Shown here piece by piece: positions 34,318-42,903 of a stretch of 45,554 nucleotides of DNA. The notes under the pieces are model-generated. The model was not told the DNA's origin. It searched no databases and saw nothing but the letters and a program-made list of their open reading frames with translations. The translations under genes were made by a program, and so were the position numbers. The stretch covers positions 972,268 to 1,017,821 of the forward strand of contig NZ_LT732535.1 in the NCBI RefSeq assembly GCF_900156915.1, read 5' to 3'. The first letter of the stretch is position 1. Each line of letters begins with the position of its first letter. Origin of the DNA: Sediminibacillus massiliensis (lineage in GTDB: Bacteria; Bacillota; Bacilli; Bacillales; Amphibacillaceae).

Positions 34318-35250
34318 TCAGCGGAACACACGATCAATTTCGTCCACTTCACTTTGGGATAGTTGCACATCCAAAGTCTTTAAATTGTTCAATACCTGAT
34401 CAGGCCTTTTTGCTCCAGGAATAATCGCGTCTATTCCTTCCCGTGTCAGATACCATGCCAAAACTACATGGGCAACTTCGGCATTGTTTGCTTCAGCGAT
34501 GTGCCTGATTTTGTCCACCTTGTCCAGGTTCCTTTCAAATTCTTCACCTTGGAAATGCGGCATGCTCTTGCGTAAATCATCGAACTTCGTTTCTTTCGTG
34601 TACTTGCCGGCCAATAAACCTGAAGCTAGTGGAAAGTATGGAATGAAGGAAATGTTGTGTTCTGCTGCATATGGCAGCAATTCTTTTTCAGCATATCGTT
34701 GAAGGAGATTATATTCACCTTGAAAAACGTCTACATATCCATCCTTGTTTGCTTGTTTCAATTGATCGATTGAAAAGTTTGAGACACCGATTGATTTTAT
34801 TTTCCCTTCATCTTTGAGTTCTTTCAAGGCACCCACTGCTTCATCCTTCGGAGTATCTTCATCAGGAAAGTGGATGTAATATAAGTCAATATAATCGGTT
34901 CCAAGCCGTTTCAGGCTGTCTTCAACAGCTTGTTTCAGAAATGATGGTGAATTATCCATCACTGTTTCATCACCGGCAAATTTGTGCGCACCCTTGGTTG
35001 CTATGACAACTTCATCCCGTTTACCTGTTTCCTTCAACACTTCTCCGATTAACTCTTCTGATCGTTTCGGCCCATAAATAAAAGCGGTATCGAGAAAATT
35101 GATACCATTACTGATGGCAGTACGGACTAAGTCTTTTCCAGTCTCTTCATTCAGATTCGGATAAAGATTATGGCCTCCTACAGCATTCGTACCTAATCCA
35201 ATCGGGTTTACTGTTAGATCCGATTTTCCGAGTTTTGTTTGTCCTGCCAA
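34318..35250 (-). CDS. Aldo/keto reductase
   Basis: The 310-residue TIM-barrel oxidoreductase has the catalytic set: Asp in FLDTAFIYG near 53-61, Tyr in the same segment, Lys in VIATKGAHK near 83-90 and His in YYIHFPD near 125. [11 protein letters not shown] near 280 is the NADPH-binding loop. Such enzymes reduce aldehydes and ketones or sugar carbonyls; the substrate is unknown. It resembles the YccK/IolS group of general stress reductases. ATG 35250 has GGAGTGGATATATTT upstream. Single gene. Confidence 0.9.
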   Translation of the reverse strand: MAGQTKLGKSDLTVNPIGLGTNAVGGHNLYPNLNEETGKDLVRTAISNGINFLDTAFIYGPKRSEELIGEVLKETGKRDEVVIATKGAHKFAGDETVMDNSPSFLKQAVEDSLKRLGTDYIDLYYIHFPDEDTPKDEAVGALKELKDEGKIKSIGVSNFSIDQLKQANKDGYVDVFQGEYNLLQRYAEKELLPYAAEHNISFIPYFPLASGLLAGKYTKETKFDDLRKSMPHFQGEEFERNLDKVDKIRHIAEANNAEVAHVVLAWYLTREGIDAIIPGAKRPDQVLNNLKTLDVQLSQSEVDEIDRVFR

Positions 35251-35428
35251 ATATATCCACTCCTTTCTATTTATAAGTTTAATAATTACATAACAGACTC
35301 TGAAAATAAAAGAAATTGCTTAAAGGAATAATAAAACATGGGAAGAGGAATCGCACAAACTGTGCAGTAGGGAAACAAGGGAGGAGAGGGAGAGGAGGAA
35401 GAAGCCGATCCTTGCCATAATCACAGCT

Positions 35429-35956
35429 TCATACTATTATTTCCGAATCCTCATGCTGATCAATTTTTGTATCGAGCTTTTCGATCAATCTTAATTCATC
35501 CTTCGGGTCGATGTTTCGATAGTGATGCAAATCCCCCGGCTGTTTATCCTTCTCATCGGCTAAATGGACGACCTTTTGTAAAGGACTAAGCTGAAAATTC
35601 CCCTCGGGCAATGCTGATTCTGTATGAAACAAAACAGCATGGGCGATTTCTTTAGCAGCTTGTTTGTCTTCCCCTAATCGGACCAGCAGCTTATGAGCCC
35701 GTTCAGCGCCCTTAATCGGATGAATATCACAATTCTTATATAACTGATAGTCCCACTCTCCATTTCGGTACCAGTTATAATGGCCGATATCATGAAGAAA
35801 GCCCGCTTTTGCTGCCAAATCAGGGTTTACTCCGTACGTCTTGGCAAGATGAAAGGCGTGATTGGCCACCGAAATAGCATGAGCCATGCCCGAACGCCTT
35901 ACATATTTTTGGGTAATGGGATGTTGATAAATATTTTTCAATGTAACTTTTCTCAT
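35429..35956 (-). CDS. HD-domain hydrolase
   Basis: The 175-residue protein has an HD fold: H in RSGMAHAISVANHAFHLA near 26-33, LHDIGHYNWYRNGEW near 55-69 (the HD pair), H near 78 and 105-110 (AHAVLFHTESAL), and VVHLADEKDK near 127-136 with the last Asp. These metal ligands suggest phosphohydrolase activity on a nucleotide or related compound; no substrate can be read. Start ATG 35956 has GAAAGGAGAAATTCTC. It is a single gene; the region behind it (35376-35410) is purine-rich. Confidence 0.82.
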   Translation of the reverse strand: MRKVTLKNIYQHPITQKYVRRSGMAHAISVANHAFHLAKTYGVNPDLAAKAGFLHDIGHYNWYRNGEWDYQLYKNCDIHPIKGAERAHKLLVRLGEDKQAAKEIAHAVLFHTESALPEGNFQLSPLQKVVHLADEKDKQPGDLHHYRNIDPKDELRLIEKLDTKIDQHEDSEIIV

Positions 35957-36140
35957 GAGAATTTCTCCTTTCTTTTCTGAATTTTCAAAATGTTAAATTA
36001 TCGATATATTATCATTAAAATATGTGTAAATCAACACTTTGTTCTCGACATAAAACCGGTTTATGAGTAACATATACCCGCTATATCTGTGAATCAGTCA
36101 TACATTTTCTGGATAAGATTTTTGCAGCTTCGACACGAAT

Positions 36141-36164
36141 AAAAAAACCTGGTCATAGACCAGG
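36141..36164 (-). terminator. Terminator of the queCDE operon
   Basis: CCTGGTC-ATA-GACCAGG (36148-36164) is a 7-bp stem followed on the minus strand by TTTTTTT, 45 nt behind queE. Confidence 0.85.
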
Positions 36165-36208
36165 CAGCAATATTCAGCTTTAAAAACAACTTTAAAGCGA
36201 AAGCTCAT

Positions 36209-36937
36209 TCATACCCCTCGCTTATTTCCCCATAACAAGGCATGGACTTGCGGAAGTACTCTGACATTGTTCAATTGTTCGGAATCGACTACTTTGTTGA
36301 TAAGCCACTCGTATTTTGCAAGCAGTCTGGCAGAGAGGCTTGCCGGATTTGACTCTTCCAAATCTTCATTGCCTACTTGCAAATAGAATGATATGCCAGG
36401 ATAACGCTGATGGACAGCTTCTGCAAAGTCAAGATCCTCTTCATTGAAAATGACCACTTTCAGACTCGCATGGTGGTCGACTTTATTTTCAGTCAATCTT
36501 TTCACAATGTCGTCAAGCGTCTCCCAATTGGTGTTCATTCCGGAGCTCGGCGGCTTTGGGGAGATAGTCAAATCATCAATTGCCAAGAACCATTCCTGCC
36601 AACGGCTGCCTTGAGTTTCCAATGCGACCTCACAACCAATTGCATGCAGACTGTCAACCAATTCCTTCAAGTGTACTAAAAGGGCCGGATTGCCTCCGGA
36701 AATGGTGACGTGGTCAAATCGTCTACCGCCTGTTCTTATTAACTGTTGAACAATCTCATCAGCTGTCAGTCTATGAATCTCCTCTTTTGCACTTCCGTCC
36801 CAAGTAAAAGCCGAATCACACCAGGAACAACTGTAATCACATCCGGCTGTACGGACAAACATCGTCTTCCTTCCTACTACCATACCTTCCCCTTGTATGG
36901 TAGGACCGAAAATTTCGAGTACAGGGAATTTATGCAT
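36209..36937 (-). CDS. queE: 7-carboxy-7-deazaguanine synthase QueE
   Basis: This 242-residue radical SAM enzyme makes 7-carboxy-7-deazaguanine from the QueD product, a step of preQ0/queuosine synthesis. The N-terminus has FGPTIQGEGMVVGRKTMFVRTAGCDYSCSWCD, holding the iron-sulfur Cys triad (C-x3-C-x2-C near 33-40). TISGGNPALL near 78-87 is the SAM-binding Gly-rich segment. It starts 8 nt inside the end of queD, so the two are coupled. Length is as in Bacillus. Confidence 0.95.
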   Translation of the reverse strand: MHKFPVLEIFGPTIQGEGMVVGRKTMFVRTAGCDYSCSWCDSAFTWDGSAKEEIHRLTADEIVQQLIRTGGRRFDHVTISGGNPALLVHLKELVDSLHAIGCEVALETQGSRWQEWFLAIDDLTISPKPPSSGMNTNWETLDDIVKRLTENKVDHHASLKVVIFNEEDLDFAEAVHQRYPGISFYLQVGNEDLEESNPASLSARLLAKYEWLINKVVDSEQLNNVRVLPQVHALLWGNKRGV

Positions 36938-37406
36938 TGATCATCCACTCCCTCCGTACCTCTGCGTAACTAGTGGGTGTCTCATATAACCGCACGAATT
37001 CCAACCTGAGTTCTTGATATTTTACTTTCGACAATTCTTCGGCCATTTTTTCATAAATCCAAACAACCATATTTTCGGCCGATGTATTCATGTTTGGCAA
37101 TGTTTCATTAAGGTAACGATGATCAAGATATATTTCCACTTTTTCTTTCCAGATTTCTTTTATATCCCCAAAGTCGATTACCAGTCCGATTTCATCGACG
37201 AAGCCGCTTATGCCAAAAATCACTTTATAAGTGTGTCCATGAAGGTTTTTGCACTTGCCTTCATAGCAATGAAGATGATGGGCAGCGTCGAATGTAAACT
37301 CCTTACTGACCATCACTCTTTTGCTATGATACTTCAATTCCTGCTTTTGTATTTCTTCTCCGAGTTTTTGCAGCTTTTCAACAATGGTGAACCCATATTG
37401 TTCCAT
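36930..37406 (-). CDS. queD: 6-carboxytetrahydropterin synthase QueD
   Basis: QueD converts dihydroneopterin triphosphate to 6-carboxytetrahydropterin. The 158-residue protein has the zinc ligands in FDAAHHLHCYEGKCKNLHGH near 39-58 (three His) and the catalytic Cys in CYEGKC. It overlaps queC by one base (ATGA-type junction) and queE by 8 nt, so queC-D-E is one operon. It has about 30 extra N-terminal residues compared with shorter family members. Confidence 0.95.
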   Translation of the reverse strand: MEQYGFTIVEKLQKLGEEIQKQELKYHSKRVMVSKEFTFDAAHHLHCYEGKCKNLHGHTYKVIFGISGFVDEIGLVIDFGDIKEIWKEKVEIYLDHRYLNETLPNMNTSAENMVVWIYEKMAEELSKVKYQELRLEFVRLYETPTSYAEVRREWMINA

Positions 37407-38071
37407 TACTTTTCTGCACCTTCCAACTGTGCCAGATATTGATCCAGTCCCTTCTGCCGAAGCTTACAGGCTGGACACTCGCCGCATCCCGAGCCCCTTA
37501 CCCCTTCATAACAAGTAAGTGTTCTTTCTCTTACAAAGTCGAATGCACCCAACTTATCGGCTAGCTCCCACGTCTGTGCTTTATCCAGCCACATCAATGG
37601 GGTATGAATCACAAACTGTTCATCCATCGACAAATTCAAGGTAACATTGAGTGATTTAATAAAAATATCGCGACAATCCGGGTACCCGCTGAAATCCGTT
37701 TCGCAAACGCCTGTGACAATATGCTTTGCCCCGATTTGGCCGGCCATGATGGTGGCGAACGAAAGAAACAACAAATTACGTCCCGGCACGAAGGTCGACG
37801 GCAGTTCTCCTTCTTCTCCATCTTGAACATCTATACTATTTCTTGTGAGGGCGTTCGGGGCCAGTTGATTGAGAAGCGCCATATCCAGAATGGTATGTTT
37901 TACATTCAAGTCGGCAGCTATCTCTTTGGCCACCTCGATCTCTTCCTTATGCCTTTGGTCATAATCGAATGTCACCACTTCTACTTCCTCGAATTTTTCA
38001 AGGGCCCAGAACAAACAAGTAGTACTGTCCTGACCACCACTGAATACGACAACCGCTTTATTATTTTGCAT
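37406..38071 (-). CDS. queC: 7-cyano-7-deazaguanine synthase QueC
   Basis: QueC turns 7-carboxy-7-deazaguanine into preQ0 with ATP and ammonia. The 221-residue enzyme has the PP-loop [12 protein letters not shown] near 8-19 and a C-terminal zinc site [19 protein letters not shown] near 190-208. It is the first gene of queCDE and its mRNA leader carries a preQ1-I riboswitch with terminator, so product feedback controls the whole operon. Start ATG 38071 has GAAAGGGGAATTTTTTT upstream. Confidence 0.96.
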   Translation of the reverse strand: MQNNKAVVVFSGGQDSTTCLFWALEKFEEVEVVTFDYDQRHKEEIEVAKEIAADLNVKHTILDMALLNQLAPNALTRNSIDVQDGEEGELPSTFVPGRNLLFLSFATIMAGQIGAKHIVTGVCETDFSGYPDCRDIFIKSLNVTLNLSMDEQFVIHTPLMWLDKAQTWELADKLGAFDFVRERTLTCYEGVRGSGCGECPACKLRQKGLDQYLAQLEGAEK

Positions 38072-38119
38072 AAAAAAATTCCCCTTTCATCTTTGAAAAA
38101 GAGAATCCTATCTACCCGA

Positions 38120-38156
38120 AAAAAATAAAAAAACTATACCTAAGAAAGTATAGTTT
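38120..38156 (-). terminator. Riboswitch-controlled terminator of queCDE
   Basis: AAACTATAC (38131-38139) pairs with GTATAGTTT (38148-38156), and the minus strand continues TTTTTTATTTTT. It lies directly behind the preQ1 aptamer and ahead of queC. Confidence 0.88.
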
Positions 38157-38159
38157 CGT

Positions 38160-38196
38160 TCTTAGTTTTTTATAGAGGGTGTAGCTAGAACCTCTT
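38160..38196 (-). promoter_or_regulatory. preQ1-I riboswitch
   Basis: The minus strand reads AGAGGTTCTAGCTACACCCT and continues CTATAAAAAACTAAG, which is the class I preQ1 aptamer: stem AGAGG/CCTCT, loop C residue for ligand binding and A-rich tail that forms the H-type pseudoknot. Ligand binding favours the terminator downstream and shuts off queCDE. Confidence 0.95.
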
Positions 38197-38211
38197 TATG
38201 TAATTGACTTT

Positions 38212-38240
38212 ATCATAACAAAAGATTTACTATCTGTCAT
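38212..38240 (-). promoter_or_regulatory. Sigma-A promoter of queCDE
   Basis: On the minus strand ATGACA (38235-38240), a 17-nt spacer and TATGAT (38212-38217) form a good sigma-A promoter, placing the transcript start about 10 nt ahead of the riboswitch. Confidence 0.7.
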
Positions 38241-38255
38241 GTCACTAAAACTCAA

Positions 38256-38804
38256 TCATTCAGAAAACGTCCACTCGTTTGCCAACATTCCGTAAACCAT
38301 ATGGTCCACATACCGTCCATTGATTTTCTGAGCCTGCCTGATACACCCTTCTTCGGTGAAGCCAAGCCGTTCCGGGATTCTTCTGCTTTTCCAGTTATCG
38401 GAAGCAGCGCGAATCTCCACCCGGTTCAATTTCCATTCTGAAAATGCATAAGAAATCAAAGCTGCACAAGATTTAGTCATTAGTCCACGCCCCTCAAACC
38501 CGCTTCCGAGCCAGTAACCTATGGAAGTATTCAAGTTGTGCCAGTTAATGTGATGAAAGCTGATTACTCCCGCTATGTCTCCTTGATACCATATGCCTGC
38601 ACTGAAACCGTTATTCTCGGCAAAACGTTGGATAGTTGACTTTATGAATCGCTGTGTATCTTCCAGGCAAGTATTATCAGCAATCAAAGGCAACCATTTG
38701 ACCAGTTCGCTTTTTGATTTTTCTGTAAGCGAAAACAATGACTCGGCATCCTGCAAATCAAGCATTTTTAAATGAAGTGAATCATCGATCGTGTACTTGA
38801 ACAT
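38256..38804 (-). CDS. GNAT acetyltransferase (RimJ/RimL type)
   Basis: The 182-residue protein starts FKYTIDDSLHLKMLDLQDAESLF and has the acetyl-CoA-binding SGFEGRGLMTKSCAALISYAF near 101-121, followed by VEIRAASDNWKSRRIPERLGF near 130-150. These fit ribosomal-protein-type N-acetyltransferases such as YdaF; Asn of the usual NxxS is preserved as DNWKSRRI. The acceptor is unknown. ATG 38804 has AAGGGGAGAAATTAAC; a longer frame from 38888 lacks a site. Confidence 0.87.
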   Translation of the reverse strand: MFKYTIDDSLHLKMLDLQDAESLFSLTEKSKSELVKWLPLIADNTCLEDTQRFIKSTIQRFAENNGFSAGIWYQGDIAGVISFHHINWHNLNTSIGYWLGSGFEGRGLMTKSCAALISYAFSEWKLNRVEIRAASDNWKSRRIPERLGFTEEGCIRQAQKINGRYVDHMVYGMLANEWTFSE

Positions 38805-38954
38805 GTTAATTTCTCCCCTTTGTCTGAATACATTGCATGTTGGATTATTTTTATATTGTAGCATTACTAAGGGAAGGAAACAGGACATATTCTTTTATGA
38901 CTTAAAGATATAATGATAAAATTTGTCCATACCACGAGAAAAGGAGCTTTTATA

Positions 38955-39932
38955 ATGAAAGCAATCATAGTTGAAGAACCCGGTGGAGCAGAGCAGCTGC
39001 AGCTGAAAGATCGGAATCAACCAGAAGTGAAAAATGGTGAACTACTTGTAAAAGTAAAGGCAGCAGGGGTTAACCGGACCGATATAATCAACAGGCAGGC
39101 AAAATCCGGTTACCTTGACCATCCGATTCTCGGCATAGAAGTTTCCGGAATTGTGGTGGAAGCGGGCCCCGGGACGAATGTAAAAACCGGTACCAGGGTA
39201 ATGGGCCTTGTTAACGGGGGTGGTTATGCCGAGTATGCGGTCATGCCGGCAGAACGGGCGATGGTTGTTCCAGACAACCTGTCTTTTGAAGAAGCAGCCG
39301 CCATCCCGGAAGTCTTTTTGACAGCATACCAGACATTGTACTGGCTGGGAGCTCTGCGAGAAAAAGAAACGGTTCTCATCCACGCAGGCGGTAGTGGTGT
39401 CGGTACAGCTGCCATCCAATTGGCCAAACAGCTTTCCAGTGCTAAAGTAATCACTACGGCGGGCTCAAGCGAAAAGCTGGAATACTGTCATTCACTTGGT
39501 GCAGATATCGGCATTAACTATAAGACCCAGGAATTTGACCAAGAAGTATTGAATGCTACCGGTAATCAGGGAGTAGAACTTATTCTCGATTTTGTCGGTG
39601 CTTCCTATTATCGTAAAAACATGGCAAGTATAAAAGTGGACGGAAGATGGATTTTGATTGGACTGCTTGGCGGTTCTCAGCTCGAAAAAGTAAATTTGAT
39701 GGAATTAATGGCAAAACGAGTGCAATGGAAAGGAACCTTGCTGACACCAAGATCAGATCAATACAAAGCTGAATTGACAAAAGACTTTTCAGAAAAAGCC
39801 CTCCAACTGTTTGCTGATGGAAAACTGCGTCCGGTCATCGACAGAGTTTTTCCATTGGAGGAAGTACAGCAGGCCCACCTTCATATGGAGAGTAATAAAA
39901 ACATCGGCAAAATTTTGCTGAAAGTTGATTGA
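38955..39932 (+). CDS. NADPH quinone oxidoreductase, zinc-free MDR family
   Basis: The 325-residue medium-chain dehydrogenase has AGVNRTDIINRQ near 42-53, the family segment VLIHAGGSGVGTAAIQLAK near 142-160 (NADPH-binding AGGSGVG) and LDFVGASYYRKNM. It lacks the zinc-binding Cys/His set of alcohol dehydrogenases and resembles human PIG3 and bacterial QorA. It likely reduces quinones or enals by one- or two-electron transfer. ATG 38955 has AAAAGGAGCTTTTATA upstream; an earlier ATG at 38913 is without a site. Confidence 0.9.
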   Translation: MKAIIVEEPGGAEQLQLKDRNQPEVKNGELLVKVKAAGVNRTDIINRQAKSGYLDHPILGIEVSGIVVEAGPGTNVKTGTRVMGLVNGGGYAEYAVMPAERAMVVPDNLSFEEAAAIPEVFLTAYQTLYWLGALREKETVLIHAGGSGVGTAAIQLAKQLSSAKVITTAGSSEKLEYCHSLGADIGINYKTQEFDQEVLNATGNQGVELILDFVGASYYRKNMASIKVDGRWILIGLLGGSQLEKVNLMELMAKRVQWKGTLLTPRSDQYKAELTKDFSEKALQLFADGKLRPVIDRVFPLEEVQQAHLHMESNKNIGKILLKVD

Positions 39933-39939
39933 AGAACAG

Positions 39940-39964
39940 GGTTGGCAGTTGGCCGCTGCCAGCC
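39940..39964 (+). terminator. Weak terminator behind the quinone oxidoreductase gene
   Basis: GGTTGGCAG (39940-39948, from G 39940) pairs with CTGCCAGCC (39956-39964) with one G.U pair; the T run (TTGTTG) is broken. Confidence 0.5.
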
Positions 39965-39997
39965 TTGTTGTATTCATCCTCGCTCCGTCATCAGTGA

Positions 39998-41272
39998 TCA
40001 GCTATCCTTTTTGATTACATCAATATTTCTAGCCAAATATGCCCAATTTTGAGGAAAACCATATCGGAACCGCCAGAAAGAAGCGCCCAGCAAGCCATAC
40101 GATTCAAGCAATCGGTATTTTGCCTCTACACTCCTGATGTCTTCGAACCAAACCACGCGTTGCTGTCCATTTTCACTATAGGTATAATAAGGGGATTGGG
40201 CTTGGGAATCATAATGAATGATGGCATAGTTATTAAGCGCCTGGGTTTGCGCATCTAGTGCGGGAAGTGACCTTGCATCTACATCGGGCTGATCAGGAGT
40301 GATCCAGTCATAGCCGAATAGGGCAATGGCAATCATCAATTTAGTTTCAGGTATCAAACCGGAGGCATACCGGACGACTTGATCCACCCACCAAATCGGG
40401 GCAATCGGGTCAGGGGGGCCTGCTGCGTATCCATAATCATAAGTCAGTACGGTGACGATATCTGCATACTGACCGATCGCAGCATAATCGAAAGCCCCTG
40501 CGAAGGGATTCGACGGCATGTCTCTTGTCTTCGAAAAAACATTGACATGCAGAATTTGTTCACCCAAGGCTCGTTTCAATTCAGAGACAAAAGCTGTGAA
40601 ATCCGCTCTTCTTTCCGGGGGAATAAATTCAAAATCAAGACTGACTCCCGAATATCCTTTATCCCTTACCATCGCAACAATGCTGTTCACCATGTTTCCT
40701 CGGATATTTTCCTCTAAAACCTGGTCTGCCAACTCCGGGCTGAATGTTCCTTCTGCATAATTACTGACGACCATCAATGGCTCGATATCATAACTCCTGA
40801 TTTCCCGGACAAGTTGCCTGTCATCCAATCCCGACAGAGACCCGGACGGCGTAACAGTATAAGTGAAAACAGCAAGATATGTAATGCTTTCTGAATAACG
40901 CCCTAATTTTTCTGAAATGGAGCCGGGTACAAACGCATCGACAAAGGCTAAAATCTCCATAGGATATTTGTCTAGTGTCGGAATCGTCAAAACCTGTCCA
41001 ATCGTCAGGTTTTGCACTGCAATTCCCGGATTTGCCTGAAAAATTAACTCGACGCTTGTATGGAACCTTTGAGCTATCTGCCACAAAGTATCACCTGTCT
41101 GGATGGTGTAATAGCGAACTGGAAATGAAGGATCAGGCATGAAAAGGGCAAGTCCCGGCATGAGAAGGTCGGAAGTCAATCCGTTAAATTCCTTGATAAC
41201 GGTAATTGGTACTCGGTATGCGTTCGATATTCCCCAAAGTGTATCTCCCCAATTCACTACGTGTACGGCCAT
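39998..41272 (-). CDS. LysM-GH18 spore peptidoglycan hydrolase (YaaH-like)
   Basis: The 424-residue protein has two N-terminal LysM domains (residues about 2-46, HVVNWGDTLWGIS, and 53-98, YTIQTGDTLWQIA) and a GH18 domain from about 108, with the catalytic SLDFEF near 201-206 standing for the DxxDxE motif. There is no signal peptide, as in B. subtilis YaaH and SleL, which are made in the mother cell and placed on the spore cortex, where they cut muramic-delta-lactam peptidoglycan during germination. Length is nearly equal to YaaH (427). Start ATG 41272 has AAAGGAATG upstream. This gene supports a spore-forming host. Confidence 0.92.
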   Translation of the reverse strand: MAVHVVNWGDTLWGISNAYRVPITVIKEFNGLTSDLLMPGLALFMPDPSFPVRYYTIQTGDTLWQIAQRFHTSVELIFQANPGIAVQNLTIGQVLTIPTLDKYPMEILAFVDAFVPGSISEKLGRYSESITYLAVFTYTVTPSGSLSGLDDRQLVREIRSYDIEPLMVVSNYAEGTFSPELADQVLEENIRGNMVNSIVAMVRDKGYSGVSLDFEFIPPERRADFTAFVSELKRALGEQILHVNVFSKTRDMPSNPFAGAFDYAAIGQYADIVTVLTYDYGYAAGPPDPIAPIWWVDQVVRYASGLIPETKLMIAIALFGYDWITPDQPDVDARSLPALDAQTQALNNYAIIHYDSQAQSPYYTYSENGQQRVVWFEDIRSVEAKYRLLESYGLLGASFWRFRYGFPQNWAYLARNIDVIKKDS

Positions 41273-41405
41273 AATAAATCATTCCTTTCCCCCTACAGCA
41301 TATGGTTTTAGAGAAGAAATATGAACAGAATATGCAAGAGGGAAAGACTTTAACCGATCATAATTTTATACTTGTTAAAGTTTTTTTATTCTTTCGAAAA
41401 TTACG

Positions 41406-41434
41406 TTGACTTGGCAACTCTATTGAGCTATTAT
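41406..41434 (+). promoter_or_regulatory. Sigma-A promoter of the manganese riboswitch transcript
   Basis: TTGACT (41406-41411), 17 nt, then TATTAT (41429-41434) form a strong sigma-A promoter; transcription would start close to the riboswitch. Confidence 0.75.
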
Positions 41435-41455
41435 ACAAGTATAGAACCAAATAAT

Positions 41456-41627
41456 ACTCCAAAGGGGAGTAGCTTACAGTTATGTCGACAATACGTGGTT
41501 ATTTGATCACCGGCATGATTGGCAACATATTCTTGTTGTTTGCGAGACCTTTGCCAGCTCTGGTAAAGGGATATATATCGATTAATCCAACCTTTACCAT
41601 TCTAATGGTAAAGGTTTTTATTTTTTG
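41456..41627 (+). promoter_or_regulatory. yybP-ykoY (manganese) riboswitch with terminator
   Basis: The two conserved loops of the family are present: CAAAGGGGAGTAGC at 41459-41472 and GCGAGACCTTTGCC at 41542-41555, which meet around the Mn2+ site. The expression platform follows: TGGTAAAGG (41562-41570) can pair with CCTTTACCA, which otherwise forms the terminator hairpin 41591-41614 with a T-rich tail to 41627. Mn2+ binding should prevent the terminator. The next gene is a short Spo0M-like protein 210 nt further on, not a typical manganese exporter. Confidence 0.88.
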
Positions 41628-41837
41628 ATAGTCTTACTATACAGCTGAGAGAAAAATTTTTTCGCAAGTGAAATATTAGTGTTTTTCTCTGTTAGGTACC
41701 TTCCCATTATATTCAGTAACCATTGTAATGCCCGACCCACTATCCCCACCCAAATTCGTGGTTTATTGATAGCAAATGGTACAAAATGCAGAGAGCATTT
41801 ACCGCTTGAGATATAAATGTTAATTCAGGAGGCAATG
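41628..41837. other. Gap between the manganese riboswitch and the Spo0M-like gene
   Basis: This 210-nt stretch contains no credible reading frame, in particular no MntP, TerC/YkoY or YybP-type start, and no clear second promoter. It may be the leader joining the riboswitch to the Spo0M-like gene or the trace of a deletion. Confidence 0.45.
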
Positions 41838-42248
41838 GTGTTGATAAAAAGACTGCTAAATTATCTAAGAATTGGTTCACCGAAAGTAGATCTTCTATTA
41901 AATACAAAGGAACTTGAACCAGGTGAGAAAGTGACAGGTACGTTTCTTTTAAAAAGCGGCTGGTTTGAACAAAAAATAAGCAGACTGGAATGCGACTTGG
42001 TCAGACATTACTCGAGTGAAAGACCTGAAGTAATCGAACCGGTCAAGACGGTATTAATGTCCCACTCTTTTCCACCTAACTCACAGAAAAGCATTGCATT
42101 TCAATACCGGCTGCCAGTTGACCTTCCGCCCAGTTCCGATCAGGTTATGTACCAACTGAAAACAAAACTGGTAATGACAGATGACATCCATAGCTTTGAT
42201 CATGACGAAATAGTAGTTGTCAATTTTATTAAAGAGAATATGGGGTAG
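41838..42248 (+). CDS. Spo0M-like protein reduced to its N-terminal arrestin-like domain
   Basis: The protein of about 136 residues begins LIKRLLNYLRIGSPKVDLLL and continues LEPGEKVTGTFLLKSG and FDHDEIVVV, matching the first arrestin-like beta-sandwich of B. subtilis Spo0M (258 residues), a protein affecting sporulation entry. The second half of Spo0M is missing, and the stop is followed by non-coding sequence and a terminator, so it is a complete single-domain version. AGGAGG at 41827-41832 best serves GTG 41838 or TTG 41841; ATG 41835 is too near and ATG 41817 lies upstream of it. It follows a manganese riboswitch on the same strand. Confidence 0.75.
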   Translation: MLIKRLLNYLRIGSPKVDLLLNTKELEPGEKVTGTFLLKSGWFEQKISRLECDLVRHYSSERPEVIEPVKTVLMSHSFPPNSQKSIAFQYRLPVDLPPSSDQVMYQLKTKLVMTDDIHSFDHDEIVVVNFIKENMG

Positions 42249-42330
42249 CCCTTGGAGTTTGGATCTTAATTTCTAAGAAAGTAGATCTTTATGGTGGTAC
42301 AATCAAAAAGCAATTGCTTATCATCTATTA

Positions 42331-42353
42331 AAGCTGCCGGACTCCAGCAGCTT
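42331..42353. terminator. Bidirectional terminator behind the Spo0M-like gene
   Basis: AAGCTGC (42331-42337) pairs with GCAGCTT (42347-42353); TTTCTTTTT follows on the plus strand. It also separates the converging coat genes. Confidence 0.75.
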
Positions 42354-42379
42354 TTTCTTTTTCGTTCACTCATTACTTT

Positions 42380-42679
42380 CTATTTACCGGCAAGTTCCAA
42401 AGCAGTCCCGGCCGTTTTCAAATCTAATTCCATTTGTTTCGATGTATCATGAGGAAAATAGTATCCCTTATCTACCATATATCCAAAAATCTGTTCATGA
42501 AAATCAATGGCCTCTTCCATTTGTTTCACCAATGCTTCCCTGACTTCAGTTGTGGCTGTTTCTGTAATAGCTAGCGCATAATTTTTTATTTCGGCTTTGG
42601 CTGCTATCAAAATGTCAGTGGCGATTATTTGGTCTGTCATCGGGGCCATCCCCATCATCTTTTCAATTAGCTGGTTCAC
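42380..42679 (-). CDS. CotF-domain spore coat protein (YraD-like)
   Basis: GTG 42679 has AAGGAGG at 6 nt spacing and starts VNQLIEKMMGMAPMTDQIIATDILIAAKAEIKNYALAITE; 99 residues. The pattern TDQIIATDxLxxAKxxIKxYAxAIxE followed by a helical half with EQIFGYMVDKGYYFPHD is that of the coat F family, here like YraD. These form part of the spore coat. It is the last of four short coat-type genes on this strand. A frame extending to 42814 covers the next gene and is not used. Confidence 0.87.
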   Translation of the reverse strand: MNQLIEKMMGMAPMTDQIIATDILIAAKAEIKNYALAITETATTEVREALVKQMEEAIDFHEQIFGYMVDKGYYFPHDTSKQMELDLKTAGTALELAGK

Positions 42680-42690
42680 ATTGTTCCTCC

Positions 42691-42879
42691 TTATGATAAA
42701 TATCCTTTTAAATCTTCCAAATGTCTGGTATGCATGTTTGCGTCCTGCTGCATAATATTTTTCAACTGTTGGTCCGTTACCAAACCCTGCATAATAGTAG
42801 CTTTCGTCAAACAAAGACTTTTGAATGTGACCAATTCATGGAGTTCCAATTGTTCATGTAAACCTAGTTTATCTGCCAT
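42691..42879 (-). CDS. Small spore coat-associated protein (YraE-like)
   Basis: ATG 42879 has GAAGGAGTGGGATTG. The 62-residue product MADKLGLHEQLELHELVTFKSLCLTKA and onward resembles YraE/YraG-type short partners of coat F proteins: an N-terminal HELxxFKxxCLxKA helix and a later DxxxHxxHLEDLKGYL helix. It is 11 nt before the YraD-like gene. Confidence 0.78.
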   Translation of the reverse strand: MADKLGLHEQLELHELVTFKSLCLTKATIMQGLVTDQQLKNIMQQDANMHTRHLEDLKGYLS

Positions 42880-42903
42880 CAATCCCACTCCTTCCCACTT
42901 GAT

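Noticed and set aside
35376-35410. Purine-rich tract behind the HD hydrolase gene
   Set aside because: Low-complexity sequence with no gene or hairpin attached; nothing specific can be supported.
42380-42814. 144-codon frame starting MFDESYYYAG
   Set aside because: It overlaps the YraE-like gene in another frame; only the part from GTG 42679, with its own AAGGAGG, resembles coat F proteins.
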